A stretch of DNA of 64,000 bases from Paenibacillus monticola (GTDB lineage: Bacteria; Bacillota; Bacilli; Paenibacillales; Paenibacillaceae). The stretch is taken from the NCBI RefSeq assembly GCF_009664975.1, contig NZ_WJXB01000002.1:434001-498000 (forward strand). Direction: 5' to 3'. The position numbers were made by a program, and so were the translations under genes. Positions 16,134 to 24,144 of the stretch are shown piece by piece. Position 1 is the stretch's first letter. Every line of letters begins with the position of its first letter. The notes beneath the pieces were generated by a model. The model searched no databases. It had not been told where the DNA came from and saw only the letters and a list, made by a program, of their open reading frames with translations.

Positions 16134-18626
16134 TTCTGACCAAAACTGCGTATCTGAAAATAAGTATCCTTTCCCATAAAACTCCCACAAATCTATATTA
16201 TCAAGTGTATTTGAGTGTGGGGAAACTTCTAAAAGCATGTTAAGCCACATTTTTCCGTCTGATACAATTTCTTGATCAAAAATCTTTTTTATCATATTAT
16301 TTCTTTTCACATAGAATACTTTATCACCAATAATTGGCTGCAAGACTGTTAGCTTGTTCCATAATTCAAGAGCCTTGTCTTTATTTTTACAAAGATACTC
16401 CACAACCATGAGATTTGACTCCACACAATACTGGTAGTAAATTTCAACATTTTCTTTATTCTCTAGTTCTTCCACGAGGGAATATAGAATAGCTCTTGCA
16501 GTATGGACATCATAATTAGATGCATATAAAGAGGCTTGATTCATTCTTAACAATACATGATCAGAATGTTTAAAATTTATCTGTTCGAACACTTGATTAT
16601 ATGCTTGAATCCCTTGCTCAACTGTGAGACAACCAGATAAGAAACCACTTATTATGTAATTATTCATAATAATTTCTTTTCTTGGAAACTCCATTTCTGA
16701 AAAGAATTTCACTAAATTGAAAACCTTTATCATAGATTCAAAAGCAATAATAAATTGTCCACAAACAATTGCATTCGCAGCAAAATTGTTCAAAGCCATA
16801 TAGTACTCAAATGGACTTAATGGAATATTTGAACCTTCTTGAGGTTCGAAATATTCTACACTTCGTTTAGTGAATCGTAATGCTGTGGTGGTTGAGCACA
16901 CTGCCGCAGACTTACGTCTCAAGATATTGATTTTATCTTGTGCTTCAACATCATAAGCTGCACGATTCCCCAAATACATAAATAAAGCCTTATTTGTCTT
17001 TTCTGCATTAATTGAATCATCAATATGTACATAAGCTACCATTAAAGCAGACATTATTCTGGACCATATTTCTCCCTCCTGTTCTAACTGATCAAAATTA
17101 GAGTAAAGCTCTAGACAATTAACAGCTTTATGCCTGGATCTACTTTCGATTTGTTTACTAAGACAGATAGACATCAAATAATCTCTTTCTGCCAGTAAAA
17201 GCTGAGGATACATATTTTCAATAGTATCTAGCTCTGCAATGCATTTCTCATATTCTTGCGAGTGATACAAATTGTAACTAATTTTCATGATATTAATATA
17301 TCTATCATCGGGTAACTCCTTTGCATATAGCATTAGTGATCGTGTGTATTCAATATCTACTATTTCCTTCAATCTTAACTTTCTCAGATATTCTATTATA
17401 TATAGAACGGAGCCTTCCTTTATCAATCCAGCCTGCAATAGAAAATTAGCTCTCGTTAGATATTTTGCAGGAGCAACAATTTTAAGAGCTTCTGCAGCTG
17501 CATTATAATAAAAGGATTTATTATCACAAAGCTTACTGTAAAAAAGTTCTCTTACAATTTCATGTATGAACTGGGCACGTTCATCCCCTGTTTCCACGAG
17601 TGATAGATCATTTGCTTTTCCAATAATATCTTTAATTTCAAATTTACTTTTTTTCGTTAAACTTTCCAATTCTAAAAAAGTAAAGGATCGTCCGATTATA
17701 GATGCGTACTTCAATACTTCGGTAACGATTTCTCCTTTTGCTCCGTAGTTCTTTAAGCGTTCTTCAATTAAAATACTCAAACTGGTATTTTTTAAGAAAC
17801 TTGAATATTCGTCTTGATCAGTAAATTCATTATCGTTAATGTACTTTATGATATCCTGAGTTACAAGCAAATGACCGTTTGTTGCACTATAAAGAAGTTC
17901 TACTAATTTATTGTCCAATTGTTTTGTCAAACCAAGATAAGTCAGTACATTCCCATACTCTTCTTTCGATATAACTTCAGCATTATAATTTGAAAAGTTG
18001 AAATTCTTTTTAATTCTCTCAACTCTTTTTTCGTCGACTGTAGTTTGATTTGTTGTTATGTTAATTATAAAAACAACATTTGAGAGGAATCCCATGTTGC
18101 TTTTCCTACCTTCGAGTAGCTCAAACAATAAATCTAAAGAAGATTTATCCCACCAGTGCAAATTATCTATGCAAATTAAAAAATTCCCTTTAAACAGTAT
18201 GTATCGCAACTTAAAGACCATGTCTAATTGTTCTTTAGTTAAGCTACTGTTATAAGATTCAATTTGGGACTCTCCCATGTGCAGCAAATCAAATACAAAA
18301 GATTCTAGAAAACTCCCGATCCAAGGAACATCTGCTGGTAGTTTAGACAATGTTTTTTTTGATTTATTAACCCAAAAGTTTTTTTTGAGCTGTTCATTTC
18401 CCGAAAAACATTTGTTAAAGGGATGCAGTTCAGCATCTGCTAAATAATCCTCACCTGCCAGCACCAGAGAATTATTATCCCTTCCATTACTCCATACTTT
18501 CTGTATCTGCTCGGTAATATAACTTTTTCCCGAACCTGATGGACCTGATATCATGAAAAGCTTCTTATTTTCTTCTATACCATTAATAATCCTATCAATA
18601 ATTTGTTGTTGATTGGAAAAGTACAT
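16128..18626 (-). CDS. Large STAND/AAA-type ATPase with helical repeat region
   Basis: 832 residues. Walker A GPSGSGKS is at 28-35 and a Walker B of the MalT/LuxR-regulator kind (ICIDNLHWWD) at about 151-160. After the winged-helix-like part (to about 370) comes a long alpha-helical region resembling TPR repeats (about 390-800). Such proteins usually end in a LuxR-type HTH; none is visible here, so it is probably a signal-sensing switch that works by protein contact, not a direct DNA binder. Its GGAGG and ATG are inside the right inverted repeat, in mirror image to the ATP-grasp gene. AT-rich like that gene. In the present orientation no obvious promoter faces it from outside the repeat. Confidence 0.8.
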   Translation of the reverse strand: MYFSNQQQIIDRIINGIEENKKLFMISGPSGSGKSYITEQIQKVWSNGRDNNSLVLAGEDYLADAELHPFNKCFSGNEQLKKNFWVNKSKKTLSKLPADVPWIGSFLESFVFDLLHMGESQIESYNSSLTKEQLDMVFKLRYILFKGNFLICIDNLHWWDKSSLDLLFELLEGRKSNMGFLSNVVFIINITTNQTTVDEKRVERIKKNFNFSNYNAEVISKEEYGNVLTYLGLTKQLDNKLVELLYSATNGHLLVTQDIIKYINDNEFTDQDEYSSFLKNTSLSILIEERLKNYGAKGEIVTEVLKYASIIGRSFTFLELESLTKKSKFEIKDIIGKANDLSLVETGDERAQFIHEIVRELFYSKLCDNKSFYYNAAAEALKIVAPAKYLTRANFLLQAGLIKEGSVLYIIEYLRKLRLKEIVDIEYTRSLMLYAKELPDDRYINIMKISYNLYHSQEYEKCIAELDTIENMYPQLLLAERDYLMSICLSKQIESRSRHKAVNCLELYSNFDQLEQEGEIWSRIMSALMVAYVHIDDSINAEKTNKALFMYLGNRAAYDVEAQDKINILRRKSAAVCSTTTALRFTKRSVEYFEPQEGSNIPLSPFEYYMALNNFAANAIVCGQFIIAFESMIKVFNLVKFFSEMEFPRKEIIMNNYIISGFLSGCLTVEQGIQAYNQVFEQINFKHSDHVLLRMNQASLYASNYDVHTARAILYSLVEELENKENVEIYYQYCVESNLMVVEYLCKNKDKALELWNKLTVLQPIIGDKVFYVKRNNMIKKIFDQEIVSDGKMWLNMLLEVSPHSNTLDNIDLWEFYGKGYLFSDTQFWSES

Positions 18627-18658
18627 TTCATAAGACCTCCAAATAATTCGTAGTTATT
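18624..18658 (-). repeat. Right 35-bp inverted repeat of the invertible segment
   Basis: Perfect reverse complement of 15031-15065, starting at the ATG of the ATPase gene. Outside it the outer recombinase arm is imperfect: TGACCT is present but three bases closer to the spacer than in the left site, so the palindrome is lost on that side. Confidence 0.95.
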
Positions 18659-18970
18659 AGGTCATAAAAGAGTTGATTTGGAGCAAACCTAATTTGTCTA
18701 CAAATTCACCTTCACGGGAGGCATTTGCAAGCTCAAACTACATTCTCCGCACAATCAAACATGATCTTTTTATATTTTTAATTTATATATTCGCCCTCCA
18801 ATTCCAGAATCCTCCTGTAAATACAACGATTTTCACTGATTTTCTGCAAATATATACAAAATAAGACAGGTGCCCTTTTCAGTGCACCTGTCTCTCCGCT
18901 CAACGCGACCATTTTAGCATCGATTTTATTAAAAGTTTTCTAATTATTATTAACTTGGAAACAAGTTGGC
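18659..18970. other. Intergenic region right of the invertible segment
   Basis: No gene seen. It holds an imperfect palindrome AATTTGTCTACAAATT (18692-18707) and, near the far end, the terminator of the acetyltransferase gene. A plus-strand transcript crossing it is not suggested by any clear promoter. Confidence 0.5.
18865..18892 (-). terminator. Terminator-like hairpin after the 18971 gene
   Basis: GACAGGTGC / GCACCTGTC, 9-bp stem with a 10-nt loop, followed on the minus strand by TTATTTT. Confidence 0.6.
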
Positions 18971-19510
18971 TTAATATTTAAAGTCATTCCAATCTACTGG
19001 GGTAGTTTTCCCCTTCTGCCAATCTGCTTTAAGTAAGCCATAACCAATTGCATCATATAGATTGCCATTTTTGTCTTTCCATGATTTTCGATAATGTGCT
19101 TCTTTAACAAAGCCACACTTATGAAATACACATCTCATAGCATAATTATCCTGCCTGGTATTCCCCTCTATCCTTTCCTTATCCGTAAAATTATTAAATA
19201 TATAATCAATGAGCCAATTGATAGTCATTGTCCCAACTCCCATACCTTTATACTTACTCAAAATCCTTATATCAAGCAGCGGTGTGCTATCTTGTAAATC
19301 ATAGATCCTTACCATTCCCACTTTTATCCTTTGGTCTGAAATAACCCAAAATGTTTTATTATTATTTCCTGTATACACTTGGTTTTTATAATTCTCTCTT
19401 ATTTTTTCTGGACTTGGATTCGATTCCCCAAGAAAATCCCAAGTATCTGATGTTAAAAATTCTACAAGAGGTTCAATGTCGTCTTTAAATTCTTCATAGC
19501 ATAGTTCCAT
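18971..19510 (-). CDS. GNAT family N-acetyltransferase
   Basis: 179 residues from ATG 19508-19510 (GGAGG 12 nt upstream); longer readings would run into the membrane-protein gene upstream. The GNAT fold is recognised by YKGMGVGTMTINWL (acetyl-CoA loop) and AMRCVFHKCGFVKEAHYR, which resembles the RimJ/RimL-type acetyltransferases that modify ribosomal proteins, antibiotics or other amines. Target unknown. Somewhat AT-rich. It follows the membrane-protein gene by 43 nt and may share its transcript. Confidence 0.82.
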   Translation of the reverse strand: MELCYEEFKDDIEPLVEFLTSDTWDFLGESNPSPEKIRENYKNQVYTGNNNKTFWVISDQRIKVGMVRIYDLQDSTPLLDIRILSKYKGMGVGTMTINWLIDYIFNNFTDKERIEGNTRQDNYAMRCVFHKCGFVKEAHYRKSWKDKNGNLYDAIGYGLLKADWQKGKTTPVDWNDFKY

Positions 19511-19553
19511 TATTTCTCTTTTCCTCCCCATAGCTATTTGAAGCTTCGCTAAC

Positions 19554-20183
19554 TTACCCAGCAAAGCTACGCAGAACCTGATACCCAATCAACCCCAATA
19601 TAATGACCGGAAGTAGCAGCAGCAACGCATAACCACGTGCTCTATTCGTTCGCTCCAGCACCAGCACCAGACCCAAACCAACGATGATCTCAACAACCCC
19701 AACAGCCAGCATATGACGATAATCATCGATGTGTATGAATAAATTCAAGCCTTCGGTAATAAAAACACCGCCAAGCAGCGCACTTCCACAATGACGCCAC
19801 CAGCTTCTCCCTTGTCTCCACAGATGGCCTGCAATGCCAAAAATAATACCCCCAACAACAGCTGCACCCGTCCACAGCAATATGTAATAGAGTGAATGAC
19901 TAACGTCCTGTATGAGCATGGCATAGGCATAATATCCTGCTACCATTCCAAACAGTGAAAGGATACCATTAATTGCAGCAGTTAATTTTCTAGAGCCAAG
20001 AGCCCCTATGAAAAAGGTTGGGATCAGCCACACTGTTCCCGAGTTTGCTAGAGAATTCCAGTTGCCCGGAAGTATCCCTTGTCCCAAAACTGTAAGTATT
20101 CCTACCACTATCCCGATAACTACTGAAAAAAATATGCTTTTCCAAAGCTTCATGGTCTGTCGCTGAGCTACCGAATGAATCAT
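19554..20183 (-). CDS. Polytopic membrane protein of unknown function
   Basis: 209 residues with about six hydrophobic helices and short loops, beginning with a basic N terminus (MIHSVAQRQTMKLWKS). Similar small membrane proteins of the DUF6518 kind occur across Bacillales, but I base this only on general look. GGAGGGGG lies just before the ATG. No catalytic motif. Possibly cotranscribed with the acetyltransferase downstream. Confidence 0.7.
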   Translation of the reverse strand: MIHSVAQRQTMKLWKSIFFSVVIGIVVGILTVLGQGILPGNWNSLANSGTVWLIPTFFIGALGSRKLTAAINGILSLFGMVAGYYAYAMLIQDVSHSLYYILLWTGAAVVGGIIFGIAGHLWRQGRSWWRHCGSALLGGVFITEGLNLFIHIDDYRHMLAVGVVEIIVGLGLVLVLERTNRARGYALLLLLPVIILGLIGYQVLRSFAG

Positions 20184-20256
20184 TTTCCCCCTCCTTCTAA
20201 AGCTTCACTTGAACAATCGCTCTGAACGATTGTAGTCTGGCCTCGTTCGACACGTG

Positions 20257-21522
20257 TTACAGTCCTTCTGGGTCCACATAGGCTTCCTTGTAATCTTCTG
20301 TAATTTCTAATTCTCCATTTACAAGTTCCCAGACCACAGTATGAATTATTTTTTGCGGTTGATTAATCTCTTCTTCTGTTCTCTTCATCAGCGTCGGAAT
20401 CCCATCGATATACTTGTATTCTTCCCAGAAGTGTTCTGAGGCGCTGGATCTGCCGATTGAGGTGATGATTTGTTTCTGCGTATCGAACTCAGGTGACTGT
20501 ATCTCTTCCAAATAAGAATTGCGGATAAACTTGGAATTGTTGGCATCCCACAACCAGCAATCATACGGAATGTTGGGAGCAGCTGGTGTATCTGCCTGGA
20601 TACGAATATCCAGATATCCGTCAAAATTCATATCTTCCATTATAAATCCAAATGTTTCGGTATCACTAGTTGACGTCTCATTAAACGGTAGTTCCTGAAT
20701 AATCTCACCACTCGCCTCTTTATTCGTGATTACAATCTGGTTCGCGCTGCTCAACGGCTCTTTTTTCACCCCATAGACTGTAAAAGTAAACTCTGGAAGA
20801 GAGTCGTTGATACGGCTGCTTGTGCTATATACCGCTTTAGATGGCACTGGAACGAAATTCGCTGCATATTTTGCGCAAAGGTACTCATACCCGTCACTTA
20901 TGGTGCAGTTCTCCGGTACTTTATCCTGATCCAGCATAAATCCCATACTTGACTCCCGGCCAGCATAATCAGAGTTATAGACGCCAAATGAAATACGAAT
21001 GCGGACGTCTCTATCCACTTCAGGCAAAAGAGTCAGGAGCATATTCACGTCAGCTTCAGTTACTGGCTCCTCATTGGCTTTTTCGAAATTCAACCATATG
21101 CTGTTACCCTTGTACAGAGTATCAAAGTTACTGCTCTTGGAATCTAATTCCATAGGTAAATCGTCTTTCTGAAGGATACTGTTCAGTTGAACTATGTAAT
21201 CGTCCTGATGTTTGGAGGCATAGCTTTTCTTATGGTTATCTTTCAAGTCATCTAGAGTCTGAATAATAGGCAAAGTAAAAAATATAGCGGCTATCATGAG
21301 TGCCAACGCTAATGGAACCAGTCTTCTATCAATCTTAACTCCCAGAGCCAAATAACCTCCAACACCAAACAACATCGCTAATAATACCAAACAGACACCT
21401 GCCGGATCTTTCTGCGTGAGAAGACCATCTCCTACACTGAATGCAATAAACAGCAAACCATAGAAACAGGCAACTCCGATAACTACCGACAACAAAACAT
21501 AGAATACTTTAACAGTTCTCAT
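20257..21522 (-). CDS. Membrane-anchored protein with XAC2610-like C-terminal domain
   Basis: 421 residues. Three N-terminal membrane helices (about 5-30, 40-60, 70-92) are followed by a large, probably extracellular, region. The C-terminal third has the EDMNFDGYLDI motif and a later DCWLWD...SKFIRN segment, the pattern of XAC2610-type domains that often sit in secreted proteins of unknown function. The start is 1 nt after the TetR stop, so expression is linked to that regulator. I cannot give a role. Confidence 0.68.
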   Translation of the reverse strand: MRTVKVFYVLLSVVIGVACFYGLLFIAFSVGDGLLTQKDPAGVCLVLLAMLFGVGGYLALGVKIDRRLVPLALALMIAAIFFTLPIIQTLDDLKDNHKKSYASKHQDDYIVQLNSILQKDDLPMELDSKSSNFDTLYKGNSIWLNFEKANEEPVTEADVNMLLTLLPEVDRDVRIRISFGVYNSDYAGRESSMGFMLDQDKVPENCTISDGYEYLCAKYAANFVPVPSKAVYSTSSRINDSLPEFTFTVYGVKKEPLSSANQIVITNKEASGEIIQELPFNETSTSDTETFGFIMEDMNFDGYLDIRIQADTPAAPNIPYDCWLWDANNSKFIRNSYLEEIQSPEFDTQKQIITSIGRSSASEHFWEEYKYIDGIPTLMKRTEEEINQPQKIIHTVVWELVNGELEITEDYKEAYVDPEGL

Positions 21523-21523
21523 C

Positions 21524-22120
21524 TCACACGCCCAATACCTTCATAATTGTCACAAAACAGGACTCCTTGAACCCGGCATGAAGTTCATCCTTGTCCGTCA
21601 TGAGCCACTGGATCAGGCAGCCATCGATGATCGCGCGGATGATGGGGGCTGTTTGCTCAGCAGCCAGGTTTTGCGAGAAAATCCCTTCCTGCTGTCCCAA
21701 CAGCAGGACCTCCGCACTAATGCTCGTACAATTATCATAGAAGCGCTGGTTAATCTCACGGTAGACGGAATTGCGGCTGGCCTTCGCCAGAAAGTCGAGG
21801 TAGACACGGTAAAAAGAACGGTTCTTCTCTGGGGAGACAAAAGCAGAATTGATATAGGCTTGTAGCTTTCCTGTAGCCGTGGTCTGCTCTTGTACTGCTG
21901 CGAATTCCTTCTCGAATATTTTGGCAGTCAGCCATTCCAGAAGTTCAACCAAGACCGCTTCCTTACTCTCAAAATAATAATGTACAACCCCTTTACTCAC
22001 CTTAGCATGATCCGCGATCACCTGCAGTGTCACAGAATCATACCCCAATTCAGACAAGGCTTGAAAGGCAGCGAAGAGAATTTGCTTGCGCTTTTCCTCA
22101 GATTTCTTATAACGGACCAT
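21524..22120 (-). CDS. TetR/AcrR family transcriptional regulator
   Basis: 198 residues from ATG 22118-22120, five bases after TGGAGG; the GTG at 22130 overlaps that site. The N-terminal HTH (about 8-55) contains VTLQVIADHAKVSKGVVHYYF, and the rest is the helical ligand domain of the BetI-like group. It is divergent from the quinone oxidoreductase gene, and a TGACCAGTCA palindrome lies between the two promoters, so it probably represses both. The downstream membrane protein is in the same transcript. Confidence 0.88.
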   Translation of the reverse strand: MVRYKKSEEKRKQILFAAFQALSELGYDSVTLQVIADHAKVSKGVVHYYFESKEAVLVELLEWLTAKIFEKEFAAVQEQTTATGKLQAYINSAFVSPEKNRSFYRVYLDFLAKASRNSVYREINQRFYDNCTSISAEVLLLGQQEGIFSQNLAAEQTAPIIRAIIDGCLIQWLMTDKDELHAGFKESCFVTIMKVLGV

Positions 22121-22153
22121 AGTAGCCTCCACTGTTTATCATAATTACTGCAC

Positions 22154-22159
22154 ATTATA
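22154..22159 (-). promoter_or_regulatory. -10 box of the TetR gene
   Basis: A consensus TATAAT on the minus strand, preceded by TGTGA, 34 nt before the start codon. The -35 region would fall against the operator palindrome. Confidence 0.5.
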
Positions 22160-22176
22160 TCACAGACATAAAAAAG

Positions 22177-22205
22177 TTGACCAGTCAGAATAAATAATAT
22201 ATAAA
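22177..22205 (+). promoter_or_regulatory. Promoter of the quinone oxidoreductase gene with TetR operator
   Basis: TTGACC (22177-22182), a 17-nt spacer and TATAAA (22200-22205). The palindrome TGACCAGTCA (22178-22187) covers the -35 box, a place where TetR binding would block polymerase. Confidence 0.65.
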
Positions 22206-22243
22206 GGAGTTACATACTAATTCGTTAAAAGGAGATTACACTC

Positions 22244-23239
22244 ATGCCAGAAGCATTTCAAGCGCTAGTTGTTGATAAGACGGAGTCTTCTTTTTCCGTT
22301 ACTGTTAAGCAGGTTACTTTAGAAGATCTGCCCGCAGGTGAGGTTGTCATTAAAGTTGCCTATTCCAGTGTGAATTATAAAGACGGTTTAGCCAGTATTC
22401 CGGACGGCAAAATCTTAAGAGATTATCCCTTTATTCCAGGAGTGGATTTGTCGGGTACCGTGGTCTCCTCAACAGACGATCGCTTCCATGAAGGACAAAG
22501 TGTTATTGCAGCCGGAAACGGCATTGGCGTGTCCCACTTCGGAGGCTTCAGCGAATATGCACGTATTCCTGCTGATTGGGTGACTCCTCTTCCGGATGGA
22601 CTTACCTTAAGAGAAGCCATGATCTATGGCACTGCCGGCTTTACGGCCGCATTGTCCATTCAAGAACTCGAAGCTAATGGATTAAGCCCAGACAAAGGTA
22701 AAGTCTTGGTAACGGGTGCTACTGGCGGCGTCGGCGGGACGGCTATCGCCATACTCAGCAAAAAAGGCTATCACGTAGTAGCCAGTACAGGCAAAGCCGA
22801 TGCCGCAGACTATTTAACAGCTTTGGGAGCAGAAGAAATAATCTCCCGCGAAGATGTTATTGGCCCTTCAAGCAGACCCTTGGACAAGCAGCTATGGCAA
22901 GCAGCGGTCGATTCTGTCGGTGGTAGCCCGCTGGCGGCAATATTGAGCAAAATCGCTTATAAAGGCTCAGTTGCCGCCAGCGGTTTAACTGCAGGAACCT
23001 CGGTGCCAACTACTGTTCTTCCGTTTATATTGCGGGGTGTAAACCTGCTGGGTATCGACTCAGTGCTATGTCCAATGGATACTCGGCTCCAGGTATGGGA
23101 ACGGATGGCTGCCGACCTGAAACCTGAGCATCTTGAGAACCTCGTGGACCGGGAAGTAACCTTGAATGATTTGCCCGAGGCGCTGGCAGATATTTTGAAA
23201 TCCAACACAAGAGGTCGGGTACTTGTCCGCTTGTCCTAA
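22244..23239 (+). CDS. YhdH/AcuI family quinone oxidoreductase (acrylyl-CoA reductase-like)
   Basis: 331-residue zinc-free medium-chain reductase. The N-terminal YSSVNYKDGLA segment and the NADPH loop VTGATGGVGGTA are those of the YhdH/AcuI group, which reduce activated double bonds such as acryloyl-CoA or quinones. No zinc-binding cysteines are present. AAAGGAG precedes the ATG. Its promoter is overlapped by a TetR-type operator, so it is probably induced by an electrophile or xenobiotic sensed by the divergent TetR protein; this is inferred. Confidence 0.88.
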   Translation: MPEAFQALVVDKTESSFSVTVKQVTLEDLPAGEVVIKVAYSSVNYKDGLASIPDGKILRDYPFIPGVDLSGTVVSSTDDRFHEGQSVIAAGNGIGVSHFGGFSEYARIPADWVTPLPDGLTLREAMIYGTAGFTAALSIQELEANGLSPDKGKVLVTGATGGVGGTAIAILSKKGYHVVASTGKADAADYLTALGAEEIISREDVIGPSSRPLDKQLWQAAVDSVGGSPLAAILSKIAYKGSVAASGLTAGTSVPTTVLPFILRGVNLLGIDSVLCPMDTRLQVWERMAADLKPEHLENLVDREVTLNDLPEALADILKSNTRGRVLVRLS

Positions 23240-23246
23240 CACGTAA

Positions 23247-23283
23247 AACCTCTCTGGATCAGTGATCCAGAGAGGTTTTTTTT
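23247..23283. terminator. Bidirectional terminator between convergent genes
   Basis: A perfect 14-bp stem (AACCTCTCTGGATC and its complement) with a 3-nt loop, followed by eight Ts on the plus strand. Confidence 0.9.
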
Positions 23284-23297
23284 GTAATCATAAGAAT

Positions 23298-24032
23298 TTA
23301 TTCCTGATTGCTTGGGTACTGATATTGCGAATATTGCTGCTGCACATACGGGTACTGACGATAATACTGGGCATAGCCCTGATTATGATACCCTTGAACT
23401 GGGTGCGGTTGCTGGTAGCCGTAAGCTTGCGGGGACATCCCCATTGGATATGCATTGGGCTGCATATTAGCAGTCTGTTCTGCTTGAACTTTATTGGGTT
23501 CACAGCAGCCAACAGGCGGGCCAATGAACGTTCCCGGTTTAATTGGAGCCAAAGCATCCTTCACCTTAGCCTCATTGAGACAATAGGTATGAGCCAGTAC
23601 GTTTGCCGGAGTTAAGCTTAAGATATCCGAGCCAAGAATGACCTCTGGGATAGGCGCATCGAAGATGGCCAGCAGATGCGTGTTATCCATAGTTGCCACC
23701 TCATAATGCCACCAGCCTTGCGGCACGTTTGCCACTTGACCTGGACAGATCGGGAAGTGTAGCAACTCATTCGTAAACGGGTTGATTAAGGAAACCACTG
23801 CAGCACCGCAGATACAATAGACGAGTTCAGCAGCATTTTGATGGTAATGAGGTTCGACCACGTTGCTTCTGCTAAGAAAGATATCAAGCAGCGATGTATT
23901 CTCCAGCGTGTTCAATTCCTTAATAGACAACGTATTAATGTAATTGCAATCATCCTTTTTAAAAGTCGTGTTGCAGTTCACATCGTAAGTAAATTGCGTA
24001 TTAGGAGAAGTATAATCCATGTATGAAGTCAC
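23298..24032 (-). CDS. Cupin-domain protein with Gln/Tyr/Pro-rich tail
   Basis: 244 residues. The cupin motifs are EPHYHQNAAELVY and GQVANVPQGWWHYEV, giving the metal-binding His/Glu set of oxalate-decarboxylase-like cupins. After about residue 165 it changes to a low-complexity tail rich in Gln, Tyr and Pro, with a GCCEPN segment between. No signal peptide. Such Tyr/Gln-rich tails are common in spore-coat and surface-layer proteins, so a spore-associated cupin is possible, but that is inference. The start is GTG with AGGA upstream; an ATG 12 nt later is the alternative. Confidence 0.75.
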   Translation of the reverse strand: MTSYMDYTSPNTQFTYDVNCNTTFKKDDCNYINTLSIKELNTLENTSLLDIFLSRSNVVEPHYHQNAAELVYCICGAAVVSLINPFTNELLHFPICPGQVANVPQGWWHYEVATMDNTHLLAIFDAPIPEVILGSDILSLTPANVLAHTYCLNEAKVKDALAPIKPGTFIGPPVGCCEPNKVQAEQTANMQPNAYPMGMSPQAYGYQQPHPVQGYHNQGYAQYYRQYPYVQQQYSQYQYPSNQE

Positions 24033-24144
24033 GTTACATTCCTACCCTTCTGTAGTAACAATTTTTGTTGTTCCTAAGGATAAGATATGCATTCGCCCAT
24101 GCCCAGGTGCAGATATTTCCCGGGGTAGTTGAACTGTAAAATAG

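Noticed and set aside
15031-18658. Inverted repeats as the ends of an insertion sequence or transposon
   Set aside because: The repeats carry ribosome site and start codons, have a recombinase core at the spacer, and the recombinase lies outside them; no transposase or target duplication is seen.
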